In this document: positions 44,776 through 57,236 of the stretch, one piece after another
Layout of the letters: each line of letters opens with the position of its first letter
How positions within the stretch are numbered: position 1 is the first letter of the stretch
Position numbers and translations under genes: made by a program
Notes under the pieces: generated by a model
What the model was told of the DNA's origin: nothing
Database searches by the model: none
What the model saw: only the letters and a program-made list of their open reading frames with translations
Origin: Welwitschia mirabilis
Taxonomy: Eukaryota > Gnetophyta > Gnetopsida > Welwitschiales
Length of the DNA stretch: 64,000 nucleotides
Direction of reading: 5' to 3'
Assembly: GCA_051453625.1 (NCBI GenBank)
Contig: JBOZIK010000001.1
Location: 180,149,004 to 180,213,003 of the forward strand

Positions 44776-44883
44776 ACTGTTTTTACACTGTGGCAATAAA
44801 TTGCATTGTAACGAGTGCCAAATGGGCCATGTGGGTGGCAGGGTTTCCTTAATGGATGTCTAGGATTATGGTTCATTGTAAAA

Positions 44884-44896
44884 CTATAAATACCCC
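44884..44896 (+). promoter_or_regulatory. TATA box in element B 3' LTR
   Basis: CTATAAATACCCC is the best preserved TATA box in the window. It lies about 110 nt after the last hairpin module, at the same LTR position as 6195-6206 and 37083-37090. Confidence 0.7.
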
Positions 44897-45432
44897 TTTA
44901 CTCCTTTAATTCCAACCATCTTTTGTACTTGATATGCTTGTGACAGAAGCTTGAAGATATGAGGTCCATCCCATGGCTGCAGAAAGGGGTTTCTTTGGTG
45001 TTAGGCTATGTTTCTTCCATTGAGGATTTGTTATTCTATTGTAAATAAATGTAAAGTCCCTTTGATTAATATAATTAATCTTTTATCTTAATTCTGTGAA
45101 TGTCCTTTATGCTTTAAGTTGGTCATAGTTAAGTGACAGATCTATGATTTATTTAGATCATGAGGGCAACCTTTGTTAAGGTTGACCTTNNNNNNNNNNN
45201 NNNNNNNNNNNNNNNNATTTCATTTTAGCATTGTTCTTATTTCATTTATCTAAAAGAAAAAAAAACTAAAAAATTTTTGTTGAAATTAATTCTCTAGCTT
45301 CTATTCCAGTGCTTTCAATAGATTACAACATTTGGGTTACCTCTCATCTATACTAGTGTGTGTTTTTCTACAAGCATTTGTGATCTTTAGAATTTGCTTA
45401 AGGACTTAAGAATTTCAAAAATTTTCAGCACA

Positions 45433-46559
45433 ATAATCCACTTAAATAGATATCTCCTCTTCAGGATGAAGAATAATCATTCTTAAGAAAATCTATCATA
45501 CATACCCTAGTCAAGAAAAATATAGTTCACTAAGTATAGCTTGGTTTCATATATAAGAAATAAATTATTCACTGTTCATTGTAAATGTAATGAAAGTAAT
45601 GGAAATGTTACATCTTACAATGAAATGTAGGAGCATTGAAGAAGTAATTCTAAGATAGAAATATGAAATAACATTGAGAATATACTATGCATAATCAATA
45701 ATAATAATTAAACTCAAGATGAAAAAGTAAATAAAATCCAATCACAAATCAAACTACATTTACTAATTATTTAGAAACTACTAAGAATACTAAATCATAG
45801 GTTAATGTCTAGTGTAAAGAATGATATATATTACATAAGTTAGTGATGTTCTCATATTCAAGAAGAAAAAAAAGAATCTTAGAACCTTATGATGAAATAA
45901 AACCTCATCAGAACCATTGAAATTCTAGATCTAAAATGGCAAGGATCTCATCAATGATGATAAATAATGATCCTATGATGTTAAATTTCAAGATTAAAAA
46001 TTAATTCAAAGATGAAATATGAAGGATGATTAACCCTTGAGTTAGGATACACTTTTCTAGCTTTCCCTAGGACTAAAGGTATTTATTAGTTCATCATTTA
46101 TATTAACACATGGGTTGCAATGGATCTTCTTAGGTGGTAAGACATACATATGTAGCCTTTAGTTTCTGTAGACTAGTATCACTAGGATATAAGTTCAACC
46201 TCTTAACTTATCATCCATTTATCTTGTAAAACCTGGTTATCTCTAAAACACCTATAATATTAGTGATTTAAACAATAGTGTCAATCCATTTTTACCATTA
46301 ATATATAGTAAAGTTTAGGAATCTTTGAATGACCTATACATAAAATATTAAAAGTGAATTCCTCTTAATAATAATTTTGGATAAAACATGATTAACAAAA
46401 AATTAATTACAAACATTGTATTTATAGCCTTGAAAATATATTAATTTTCTTAATTTTAAGGTCCAAATATGGAAAAATCTAAGTGCACATAGAGGTCAAC
46501 TTCTTATTAAGATAATTAATGATAAAATTTTAAAGTAAGATTAAAAAGAGTATTTATAT
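45433..46559. other. Unassigned AT-rich region
   Basis: No coding domain or RNA gene is seen between element B and the LINE. It could contain the displaced remainder of the element G LTR, but no alignment partner was found. Confidence 0.4.
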
Positions 46560-47570
46560 TATATCTATTAAATTAAAGAAGGCTTGTACTTGAGTCCGTA
46601 GAAACATAATATTATGAGCATAAAAAAGAAAGGGTATTCTAATTATATATATTATTATTATTTAAGAGATGTATGATGAAGATATAATAATACTTCAAAC
46701 TATGAATTTTTAGGATAATTATATTGACATCAAGGATTAATACCACGTCCATCTTTCTTTATCATTATTATGAATGAACTTGAAAAGAAAACTCAAGATG
46801 ATATATCTTAGTGTATGCTATTTGTAGATGATGTGGTAATAATAAATCTAAAGACATCCTTGTTTCTAAATAAAAAGCTAGAGTATGTTCTAGACTTGAG
46901 AGGATATAAGACTATATACATTAAGTTAAACTTTAATGAAAACATAGATGACAATGATCTAAGAAAGAAAATCCAAGATAAAAAAGTAATGCAAAATAAC
47001 CAACTTCACTACTTAAGATCAATTATACACATAAATAAAGGGATCAAGAATTATGTTAAAAATAGCATTTAAGTAGCTTAGACAAAATAGAGACCAGTTA
47101 AAATTAGATTAAATGAGAATTTCTACAAGACTAGTTAGACCTATGATTTTATTTGGGATAAAGTATTAAACTTTCAAGAAGTAAAAAAGGTAATGAATTA
47201 ATATGGTAGAGATGAGAGTAATGATCTATTGTTAGAGTACTAAAATAAAAGATAGAACTAGCAGCTTTATATTAGAAAAAACATTAGGATAGTATCAAGA
47301 AGTGAAAACATAAACAATGTATGGTATAATATGGCTTAGATATGTTTACCATAGATAAGAAAGTGTAACTATCAATGGAGATAATTAGGTTAAATATAAA
47401 TAGAAGAAACATAAAGAAAAATAAAAAATGAACTGGGAAAAATTCATAAGAAGAGACATTTAAGATCTAAAATCAATTATTAATTTAGCTCTTGATAAAT
47501 GTGCAAATGACTCATAAAGTTGATCCATGTAGATGGAAAAGACTAAGATGATGTTAATGATTTTAAAAGG
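46560..47570 (+). pseudogene. LINE (RTE clade) reverse transcriptase 3' fragment
   Basis: EMYDEDIIILQTMN (about 46662-46704) corresponds to the KDMYDG---SVRT block. CMLFVDDVVIINLKT (46812-46856) is the catalytic CMLFADDIVL box with both Asp present, followed by LNKKLEYVLDLRGYKT (KLE-WR--LE-KG--). Further blocks are ENFYKTS (about 47118, KFY-TAIRPAMLYG), RYVYH (RWFGHV) near 47340, NWEKFIRRDI (W-EVIR-DL) near 47433, and LALDKCANDS (MALDR--W) near 47490. It is 5'-truncated, and stops are frequent downstream of the 85-codon open stretch at 46815-47072. Confidence 0.85.
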
Positions 47571-50500
47571 TTAAAATAAATTAGAATTCATAACCAAATA
47601 AAGTAGATAAAATTATATAATCAAAGGTCCTATGGCTAATAAAAGAGAAAATTCTAAAAAACGAATTATAAGAAATTAAGTAATCCCATAAAAAGGCTAA
47701 TTGTTAACCACAAAGATAGTGTCATATAATAATATGATATCATATTAAAAATAGTTAATAGTAGGCATTAAGAAAAAATAAATTGTATCACAAAATGTAA
47801 TAAATTAGATTTAGTGGTGAATTAAAAAGGAAGCTTTTAATATTAGTTTGAATAGTGAAAGAGGGCTAGTACTTTCTAATTTGAATTTAAATTATCTAAA
47901 ACATTATTATTATACAACATATAATCTTATGATATTATTGATATTAGACATTAAAAGCTAATTGGTAATCTTGAAGGAAATAAGCTTCAATTACCAACAT
48001 ATTATTTTTTTGATATAGCCTCTTTCCCCTAGTTCAAGGTATGACATGAGATGCCACAATAAAGAAAAATATTAAAAGTCATGCTTTGATGTCAACCAAA
48101 GTTATATATGTATTATTATTTTTATTATTATTACTATTATCTATTTTTAAAAATAATACTAAACTTTAAAGCCTAATATAAGTACAAAAAGATGAAGCAT
48201 TGTTACCATAAGAATTGTGAAAGATAAGAAAAAAAGAAGAGATCATTTATAAATTACTTAAGATATAAATAAATTCAAAGAAAATCTCTCATAAATTAGT
48301 TCACTATTAAAGAAACATTTACTAGTTAAAGGAGAACTATTCATGAAATAAACTTGACCATATAAAACTTTTTATAGCAAAAATTCATATTAGAATTTCA
48401 ATAGGCCTTAAACAAATTAGATTGGAAGAAGTGAAATACATGAAGATTTTAAATGTGGCTGTCCTAGATTTAGAATATTTTAGGAAAAGAAACAAGCATT
48501 TAGAAGACATTCGAATTTTCAAAGAAAGCTAAGATATAAATAGAACATATTATAAGGTGTTGATATTAAAGAATTTTTTAAAATCTATTCTTAAGTTTAA
48601 GCCTGCTTGCAATTGAAAACTACTAGAAATTGAGAAATTAAAAATTAATTTATGAAGTTATAAAATCTAAAATTTATAATAAGGTAGTTTGTTTTAAACT
48701 ATAACCATACTACTTTAGCTTTTAGTATATACTCGTAGTTTGAAATGTATGAAGGGGTATTAATATAAAAAAGTAGTAGTAACTCTCAATATAGAAGTGT
48801 TGCAATGGAAGAATCCAATTGAAATTATTAAGTCCATTTATTATTTTTATTACTTATTTTACCAAAAGATGTATCTACCTACTTAAATCTAATTTCTAAA
48901 ATCAAAGATGAAGAATAGAAATAATCTTTGGTATGTTAAAGTAATATCAAAGAATCATATCCTTGAAAACATCCTAATGGTAGAATAGTCCTCTTATCTC
49001 TTTGTGGTTATGATTTTGGTTCTCAAGAAGTTCTTTGGTCAATTGTGTTTAAATGAATTTTCTTAAAATTTTTGTAAATATCATTTAGTGGATAATTATT
49101 AATTGAATCCAAATAAGATTTCTTTAGGATAAATAGTTTGAATATGTTTTATTTATCCTCTTGAATTTTAATACTTTATTCCAATGCTTATGAAACATCT
49201 ATCAAGATAATCAAATAAACTTATGTACATGTTAAGTAATGGATTAATGAATTCTAAGTTTTTTCTCATTTTGGTTCTCTAGCTATATTTTATGTGAAGT
49301 GAGTACCATAAATAGATGTAGTTAAGTTGAAAACAATGTAATATCTCAAAGTAAAAAATAAATATTAAAGTTGAAAACACATTTTTAGATAATGACTAAT
49401 TAGATAAATTAAAGAGTCCATTAATTTATTAACCTTGTAATTTAAATTTTAAACATACTAAAACATATATAAAATTATATGATTTGCAAAAGTTATTAAT
49501 CTTATTCTTTGTTAATAATGGCTATACTTAATAAAAATTCACACTTCAAAAAGGATATTGAGAAAGTATCATATCACATAGATAGCTATCAAAATGGATA
49601 GTATTAGGAGGACATTTCATGACATATGAAAATAGATTACATTACTATGAGAATATATTACATCATCATGGTCTTCAAGAATGGTGACATGATAAAACCC
49701 CTAATACTAGAGGATTAAAAATCCAACATCTAGGTTCAAAGGATAAAAGATATTCCAATCACCACCTAAGATATGTGTAGGTATAAAGGATAATATTAAT
49801 TAAATAATAAAAATCCATCAAAAGGATTTGCCTATCTTATAAAGAGTTATGAGTATTGAAGGAGGTTAGGCTTATTAGGAAATTAAAAAATATTACTATT
49901 TTTAAAATTAAAGGCATAAAAAAGTGTTGGAATCCACATCTAATAATAAAAGATTTAAAAGTAATATAAGTAGAGGCCCATATCTAATAATGAAAGGGTT
50001 GAAAGTGGTGTAGTAGTTGTTAATAGGGAATAATATGATAAATCTAACATTCTAATAGAACACTAAAATAGAGTTTTTTTCAACATTAAATTCTTTATTA
50101 AAGATAATATTCATAAAAGCATAAAATATGGTGTTTAGGCAAGTACTTTTTATGGGAATAAAATATTAAAGTAGCCAATGGTAATCAAACTCAATGGTGC
50201 TAACAAGTTAACATTAATGAATTAGAGGAAAAATATCATTGTGATCTTCCAATATGTATAGTTTAATTTGTTCAATAAAAAAGTTTTGAATGTAGAAAAT
50301 CCTTACTCAACTTGAATTTTAGCTACTATTATGAAGTTAAAATATGAATCACATCNNNNNNNNNNNNNNNNNNNNNNNNNNNNNNNNNNNNNNNNNNNNN
50401 NNNNNNNNNNNNNNNNNNNNNNNNNNNNNNNNNNNNNNNNNNNNNNNNNNNNNNNATTATGAAGTTAAAATATGAATCACATCTATGAAGTAACTTAATA

Positions 50501-50690
50501 AAATCTCTAATATTCTTTTTTAGAAAGATAAATCCTTAAGAGTGAAGATAGAAATATTAATTTATAAAATAATAAAATATATTCATTAATATAAAGTCTA
50601 AGTTCTTGATTGAAGACTCTTTACTATCATAAAATAATCAATAGGATTAAAAGGAAAATACAACAAAAGCAATCAAGCATGTANNNNNNN
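47571..50690. other. Unassigned AT-rich region
   Basis: No reading frame with a known domain is seen. Two phrases (CCACATCTAATAATAAAAG at about 49932 and CCCATATCTAATAATGAAAG at about 49977) suggest LTR-type sequence. The 100-N gap 50356-50455 is flanked by copies of ATTATGAAGTTAAAATATGA. Confidence 0.4.
50325..50482 (+). repeat. Gap-flanking direct duplication
   Basis: ATTATGAAGTTAAAATATGA plus ATCACATC (28 nt) stands immediately left and immediately right of the 100-N gap without differences. This short perfect repeat is what an unmerged contig overlap would leave. Confidence 0.85.
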
Positions 50691-50747
50691 NNNNNNNNNN
50701 NNNNNNNNNNNNNNNNNNNNNNNNNNNNNNNNNNNNNNNNNNNNNNN

Positions 50748-50826
50748 GTGTGTGTGTGTGTGTGAGAGAAAGAGAGAGAGATAGATAGAGAGAGAGAGAG
50801 ATAGAGAGAGCTAGAGAGAGAGAGAC
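50748..50826 (+). repeat. GT/GA microsatellite
   Basis: An uninterrupted (GT)n tract of about nine units passes into an imperfect (GA)n tract with GATA interruptions. It adjoins a 64-N gap, so the GT tract may be longer than shown. Confidence 0.95.
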
Positions 50827-50839
50827 AAATTAATCATGA

Positions 50840-51710
50840 ATTTTACAAAATAGAATTTTTGGAGTACTAAGTCTTAACCCAAAAAAGTATTGATCATTTG
50901 CATGATAAGAATAAATAATCCTAGAATAATTGATCCGAAATAGTTAGAAAGAGAATGATTTGAAAAGTATAGAATACACTTAGAGCATTTAAAAAACTAG
51001 TATCTTAAAATGAAAGATGAATTTTTTGTTAGAAATTGTGACATGAGACATAGTTATTCTAGAAATTATAACTTTAGAAACTAATGAATCTTACTTTGGA
51101 TTAGATTTTAAAATTAAAATTTTATTAATAGGTTAAAAGATTTAAAATTATCATTAATTTGATCACCATAAGAGTTATTTAAAATATTTTTAACTATTAT
51201 AACATTTCTTAGTTTAAATATTTATTCTTTAGCATCAAGTTTACTTAATCATAAACCTTTACAAAAGTGACATTTTACAAGTGCTAAGTTTCAATTCAAA
51301 TAGAAAAATTTGGATGAATGTAGAGGATGCATCAGTAATGCACTGACCATTCACACCATAAGAATAAATAAATCTAGAGTAATTAATTTGAAATATGGAG
51401 GTTTATCCTTAAAAAATAAGGAATAAAAAAATGGAAAAAGGAGAAGAGAATGACTTTGCTAGTTCAAAATATGATTAAATAATTAGATTAACTAATATTA
51501 TAAAATAAATAATGAATATTTTATTAGCATTTCTAATATGACACATAGTTATTTTAGATATAAACTTTGGGAACTAATAAATCTCAATCTAGATTAAATT
51601 TGATAATTAAAATTTTATTAATAATTAAAAAATATTTAAAACTATCATTCATTTGGTCATCTTGAGACCTTTCTTTAAAAATAGCAACTATCATAAATCA
51701 TCATAGTCTA
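50840..51710 (+). repeat. Diverged tandem duplication, about 450-nt unit
   Basis: 50840-51235 and 51285-51700 share, in the same order, a CATAAGAATAAATAAATC-like block, a GACACATAGTTATT block, an AACTAATNAATCT block, TTTATTAATA, and an ACTATCAT-NATTTG-TCA block. It is not associated with a gap. Non-coding. Confidence 0.65.
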
Positions 51711-51719
51711 GATCCCCAA

Positions 51720-54666
51720 GAATTAATACATCATCTTGAAGGCTTTAAATAAACACAATTATTTTTCTTATCTAGAATCTAGGTAGCCTTCATGTAACAT
51801 CTCATCATCCTAATAAAACTTGGTTAAAACACATAAATAGTTGGTAATATTAGGATTATTTATAATAAATATTTAGTTTCCTAAACATCATTTTGTTATG
51901 AACTAAACATTATTCATAGGTCTAGCTAATTGAAAAAATGATGTGATCATATGAAAAATAAGTCAAATTTTAGAGTTGGATATACATTCCTACATAATGA
52001 CTAAATAAATTAAAGTGTTGATAGACCTCTTAAAACTTGATAGTAATTAGTGAATCATACATAGCATACCTCAATGCAAATATGTTACTTATAAAATTTA
52101 ACATAAAGTTAATAACAATTTTAACCAAAGGACTAAAGTAAATAGTTACACAAATAATATCTATTGATGGCATTCAAATAAAAGTTTTAAAAACGCCTAA
52201 ATGACTAGCTATGAAATCTTGAAATTATTAAAATATAAGAGGTAATGACAAGCTCAAAAAGTTTGCTGATCATTTAATTATTATGATCATGCAATCAAAT
52301 GATTTAATTATGTTAAGAGCCTTATATACATTTTGATGCTAATAAAACTACTACCTTATTGGAAATTGTTGAAATCCATTACATATTTATTACTCATATA
52401 ATATGAATAATAAAATAACTATGTTATATATTATATACATATATACATCTCATATAGACACAATATCATAAGTATATAAGGCCATATAAAATTAGTGAAA
52501 TAGGAAAATCTAGTAAATTAATTAAATTGTTCTAATATTTTCCCAAAAATATGGATAATTTTATAGATGACATATATTAAGTTCATGTCATGTAATTTCA
52601 TCTTCATAATAGATTCTTATGAGCTTGTGATAGTGAGAAAAAAATTAATTTTTATTTTAGTAACATAATATATTGACAATATGGTAGGGTTGATCCTATA
52701 CCATCCTATGTAAATAGTATTAAGAATCAAAATAAACCTATAAAACAACTTAATAATTTTTGAAATATAATGATATATTATAGTTTCATTATCATCCTTA
52801 GGTGCACATAATTATAAATTATATAGTATCAAGAATTTTATGAAGATGTTTTCAAGTTGTCAAACATATTATTACCTCCATAATACTTATAAGATATGCA
52901 CAATAAAACTTGGTTTCAACATGTTATTAAACCCATCTCATGATACATGAGAAATTAAAGGAATATAAAGACTCATGATTTTATGTACAATACATTGTCG
53001 GATATGATAAATTTTTAAGAAAGAAACATAATTGTAAGACAAATGTATCACATATAAATAATATCATTTACAATAAAAATAGGAACCTTGTTAATGAAAT
53101 ACATTCATAATGATACATACCATATCATATACACCACCATGTGCTACATGGGCCCTTGTGATATTAATAATCTTAGGTAGCTAAAAACCTAATAATAATC
53201 CTAGAAAACATAACCTAGGAAATAATGCAAGCCATTATGAAATGACTTACATTGCATGACATTAGTATTGGAAATAAAAACCTTATAAGTTGTGGTGAAA
53301 TCTATATAAGAACCTATTTTCTCAAGAATTACTCATTTTCACAATAGCTTTATAAGTGGTTTATGAATTATTCCTAGAATAGGTAATTTTGTTAAGAATT
53401 TTTAAACCTTATGCTTTTATCTAAGGAATGAGAGATGTGTTTTAAAATACTCTTATAAATTCTTATTTCTTTCATTTATACATAGGAAGTATTAAAAATT
53501 ATTAGTTTTTAAAAATTGAATTATACCTTAAAAGGTTAAAATTTTATGAGTGAAATGTTAAATAAGAAGTGAATGTCCAAACTCTTTAGAAATTACTAAA
53601 TTATTTTGTATAAGCTTGAGAAAAAGTTTAAAATTATATTAAATAATTTATTTAAGACTTTAGATAAAAAGATAAAAACTATTCTAAGGATTATAAATAC
53701 AAATATTATTTATAGGAGAAGAAACTATAAGAAGATTTAAAAGAATGTTACTAGTATGGGTTTTATAAAATTAAGAACTAAACCCTTGAAGATTTTTTTC
53801 TTAAGAAAATAGGAAATGATGAAAGAAGATACTTTAAACATTCATATCAAGCTTATTTAAAATGACATGCAGACTATAGAACATCTCCTTCTATAACATA
53901 CTTACAAAAAAGATAAAGTGTAAAGAAAAAAGAGATAAAATAAAATTTATATACATAATCTGAGTTTTTTAAATTAGGATAAAGGAAAAAAGGCATAAGA
54001 CAGAAGTTTTTAATAAAATTTTAGTTTTAATATGCCACTTTTCACAGGTATGGTCTCCTACCACTTATCATGAGTATGTTCTCCTAGGTGTTAGATAGAA
54101 AAAAAAAAAACTTCTAAGAATGATAATTGATAGATATCTTTAAGTTGATTGACATTTCTAACATGACAAATATTTATTATAGCATTTCAAATAAATCTTA
54201 TATCATAAAGATACCCTTGCACAATCCAACTAAGGACTACAAATAAGATGAAAGATGTATATCATGTATATACGCTAAATGTGAAATTATTGATAATAAA
54301 CTCCTCATGTCAATTATAGTTCATAAATGAATAACTCATTATATAAGGAAAATAATAGATTTTAAATTCTAGTTTCATGATGTTATGAAGTAAAAGATTA
54401 CCTATCCTAAAGCTCATTAAGTTTGAATGAAGTTGATGAAAGATGTCTATCATTTCAAAGATGTCTATGCTAAATGTTTAATGTGGTAGAAGATAATTTA
54501 TTCTAGTTAGAAATCGTTGATGATTAAATCAATTTTCAAGGCATTAGTTTTACATGTTAGAAACATGTATAACAAGTTTATGGATTATTATTTTTAAGCT
54601 TATCAAATTTTAGGCAATTTTAATAGATGACTATCTCATAAAATATGTCTAATTCATCATAGATAT
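51720..54666. other. Unassigned AT-rich region
   Basis: No domain, RNA gene or repeat partner within the window is recognised. A TATA-like CTATATAAG at about 53310 might belong to an unrecognised LTR. Nothing further can be supported. Confidence 0.4.
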
Positions 54667-55186
54667 TGTTTTAGTGTGTATTTATGTAATCATCTATGTC
54701 CTTAGTTAAATTTGTTAATCATAAATATTTACATAGACACAAAATAATAATATAGATAGGAGTGGACTCAAAGGTTGTAATCCATTAAAGGCACTAAGAG
54801 AGAAGAAAGAAAATCACTTTTCATCAAGTAAAGGTTCAAAATGAAGATTAACAATGCAAGAAAAGTAAATATATAATGAAAATGCAAGTTTAAAATGCAA
54901 TATTTATTCAACTACCAAATATTTATTACCAATATTATCACTGTATAATCTAGATAAATCAAGGAAACTATTACTAATCAAAATCAACCTAGGATATAAG
55001 TACATTAAATAGAATATAAAAAATGTGCAATGATTAATCTCTGAAATAGAAAAGGTAATGCAAGTTCCCAAACTAATGATTTTAACATTGATAAAGGTTT
55101 CCCTTGATAACCTATATCAATTATAAAACTATCACAAAATCATAACCAACATAAACCATAAGGGAGATGCACATAAATATATAAAA
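54667..55186 (-). repeat. Element D 3' LTR, partial
   Basis: It aligns with 61188-61725 (the D 5' LTR end): shared GTGTATTTATGTAAT, AACAATGCAAGAAAAGTA, CTATATCAATTATAAAA and ACAAAATCATAA blocks. It stops at the 100-N gap 55187-55286, and the rest of the LTR is not found beyond it. Confidence 0.75.
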
Positions 55187-55749
55187 NNNNNNNNNNNNNN
55201 NNNNNNNNNNNNNNNNNNNNNNNNNNNNNNNNNNNNNNNNNNNNNNNNNNNNNNNNNNNNNNNNNNNNNNNNNNNNNNNNNNNNNNATGCCTAAGTAAAA
55301 AATTACTGGTTATGATAACTTCATAAAGTAAAACATTAGTTAAGTCAAAGATGTTAAAGTAATAGCATGAAGTCCACCACAAAAATAAGCAAAGAAAGAA
55401 TTCAAATAATGATTAGAGATCTTTTAAAAGAATTGCTTTTATCATGTTCAAGGTTTAATAATTCTTGGATTTTTAACCCTTGTTCATTTTTTTTTTGAAT
55501 TTTCATAGTATTTAAATCAAACATCTCAAATGAGTCACTAAAAATGTACTTTCTTTAAAAGACAAGGAACTAATCATCTAGATTTTAATTTAGTAAGAAA
55601 TTAAGAAAATAAAGACAAAAACATAATAACCAAAGTAAATATTAAATAAAACTAAAGACAAATTTTATTCAAATCATAAATTCTATTCAATACTTTATTC
55701 ACAAGAAATAAAAGAAAAATAACTAATAATTTATTCAAGTCCTAGGCTA

Positions 55750-55805
55750 TTGTATTTTCTTAGAAAAATAAGGACCAAATCAAATAGAGACTAATTGATA
55801 AAACA
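55750..55805 (-). pseudogene. Family-conserved segment MFYQLV...FGPYF, element D
   Basis: The minus strand reads MFYQLVSI, stop, FGPYFSKKIQ, the counterpart of 3623-3703 in A. It confirms that A and D share the same structure after the protease. Confidence 0.45.
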
Positions 55806-55956
55806 TAAAAGACACATATGCATGGAAAGGTAATATTTTGGCTTCATAAAATTTATTTTCAATATAATAAATAAAGAGCTTAGATAATTCATAGAAGAAT
55901 AATATCTTAACAAACTCACGATATTAAGAATTCCAAATATAGATTTCATTTAAAGA

Positions 55957-56139
55957 CTAATATTGGGGATGAAAAAGATTAATGATTCTATTAGAAATCA
56001 AAAATTTTAAACAAAGGTTCTTAGGATGAATGGTTGAGGTAGATTTAATATACTTAACAAGTTTCCTAAGTTTTAGCTTAAAGTATGGATTATAAAAAAG
56101 ATAATATTTTCTACGATTTTGAACTCTAAGATTTTTCAA
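55957..56139 (-). CDS. Uncharacterised 60-aa open frame, copy 1 (element D)
   Basis: A basic frame starts MKNLRVQNRRKYYLFYNPYF, then KLKLRKLVKYIKSTSTI. The paralogous frame at 56699-56881 differs at about a dozen residues, without a stop or indel. A related KYDL then YLLDYDP pattern occurs in B near 40223-40290. I do not recognise it. It lies between protease and the MFYQLV segment, so it may be a fragment of a larger polyprotein. Chance openness in two recent duplicates cannot be excluded. Confidence 0.3.
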   Translation of the reverse strand: MKNLRVQNRRKYYLFYNPYFKLKLRKLVKYIKSTSTIHPKNLCLKFLISNRIINLFHPQY

Positions 56140-56698
56140 GTCATACTTATGAAAAGATTTATTATTAGAGGCTAAAGTAAACTTGGTAGAAAAGGAAAAT
56201 ATGTTTCTTTAAAGATTATTAAAAGAATGGAATGGAGAAAGATAGGCATATTTTCTAAATCAGATTGTTATATTATAAAGGTTAGGTCTATTTTTTATTA
56301 AGTTTTTTATGGGTTTTTCATTATTCTTCCTTTCCTCATTACTATTTTTGACCTTATTGTATTAAATTTTTTTCTTCTTTTCTGAGTAGTAATTATATCT
56401 TCCCTTTTTTTATTGTTCATATTTTTCTTTTGTTGATTTTTGATTTTTCTAACTCTCATCCTACTTTGTCATCTATATGATAAGGGTGGATGATAAAGCT
56501 TCTAATAGAGTTTTTCAATTAAGTTTACATGTCGGACTTATTNNNNNNNNNNNNNNNNNNNNNNNNNNNNNNNNNNNNNNNNNNNNNNNNNNNNNNNNNN
56601 NNNNNNNNNNNNNNNNNNNNNNNNNNNNNNNNNNNNNNNNNNAATATCTTAACAAACTCATGATATTAATAATTCCAAATATAGATTTAATTTAAAGA

Positions 56699-56881
56699 CT
56701 AATATTGAGGATGAAAAAGATTAATGGTTCTATTAGAAATCAAAAATTTTGAATAAAGGTTCTTAGAATGAATGGTTGAGGTAGGTTTAATATACTTAAG
56801 AAGTTTCCTAAGTTTTAGCTTGAAGTATAGATTATAAAAAAGATAAGATTTTCTACGATTTTGAACTCCAAGATTTTTCAA
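56699..56881 (-). CDS. Uncharacterised 60-aa open frame, copy 2 (element D)
   Basis: The duplicate of 55957-56139, starting MKNLGVQNRRKSYLFYNLYF. Upstream the frame continues with YKYD, so the Met is probably internal to an older, longer frame. Confidence 0.3.
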   Translation of the reverse strand: MKNLGVQNRRKSYLFYNLYFKLKLRKLLKYIKPTSTIHSKNLYSKFLISNRTINLFHPQY

Positions 56882-57198
56882 GTCATACTTATGAAAATAT
56901 TTATAATTAGAGGCTAAAGTTAACTTGGTAGAAAATAAAAAGATGTTTCTTTGAAGATTATTGAAAGAATGGAATGGAGAAACATAGGAAGATTTTCTAA
57001 ATTGGATTGTTATATTACAAAGGTTAGGTCTATTTTTTATTTAGTTTTTTATGGGTTTTTCATTATTCTTCCTTTCGTCATTACCATTTTTTACCTTATT
57101 GTATTAAATTTTTTTCCTTCTTTTTTGAGTAGTAATTATATATTCCCTTTTTTTATTATTCATATTTTTATTTTGTTGATTTGTGATTTTTCTGACTC

Positions 57199-57236
57199 TC
57201 ATCCTACTTCATCATCTAGATGATAAGGGTGGATGA
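57199..57236 (+). repeat. Hairpin module with perfect palindromic core, element D
   Basis: TCATCC (57199-57204) pairs with GGATGA (57231-57236), and between them ATCATCTAGATGAT (57211-57224) is a perfect 14-nt palindrome. The duplicate at 56456-56493 has the core decayed to CATCTATATGAT. Confidence 0.75.

Larger units (their letters stand above)
44185..45432 (+). repeat. Element B 3' LTR
   Basis: It aligns with 36574-38179 from TGTTGTAATGTCAAATT to the AAGGACTTAAGAATT end. It carries four hairpin modules in U3 (44421-44458, 44529-44566, 44621-44660, 44736-44775), a canonical TATA box at 44884-44896 (CTATAAATACCCC) and a 27-N gap (45190-45216). It is markedly richer in CpG than the rest of the window. 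No 5-bp target duplication with CTACA at 36569-36573 is seen. Confidence 0.85.

Noticed and set aside
44397-44876. 159-codon minus-strand open frame with repeated H-DDxGDD phrases, the longest N-free frame in the window
   Set aside because: It lies antisense to the element B LTR U3. The repeated phrases are translations of the hairpin modules, and openness follows from the higher GC and lack of TAA/TAG there. No homologous frame is open in the 5' LTR.
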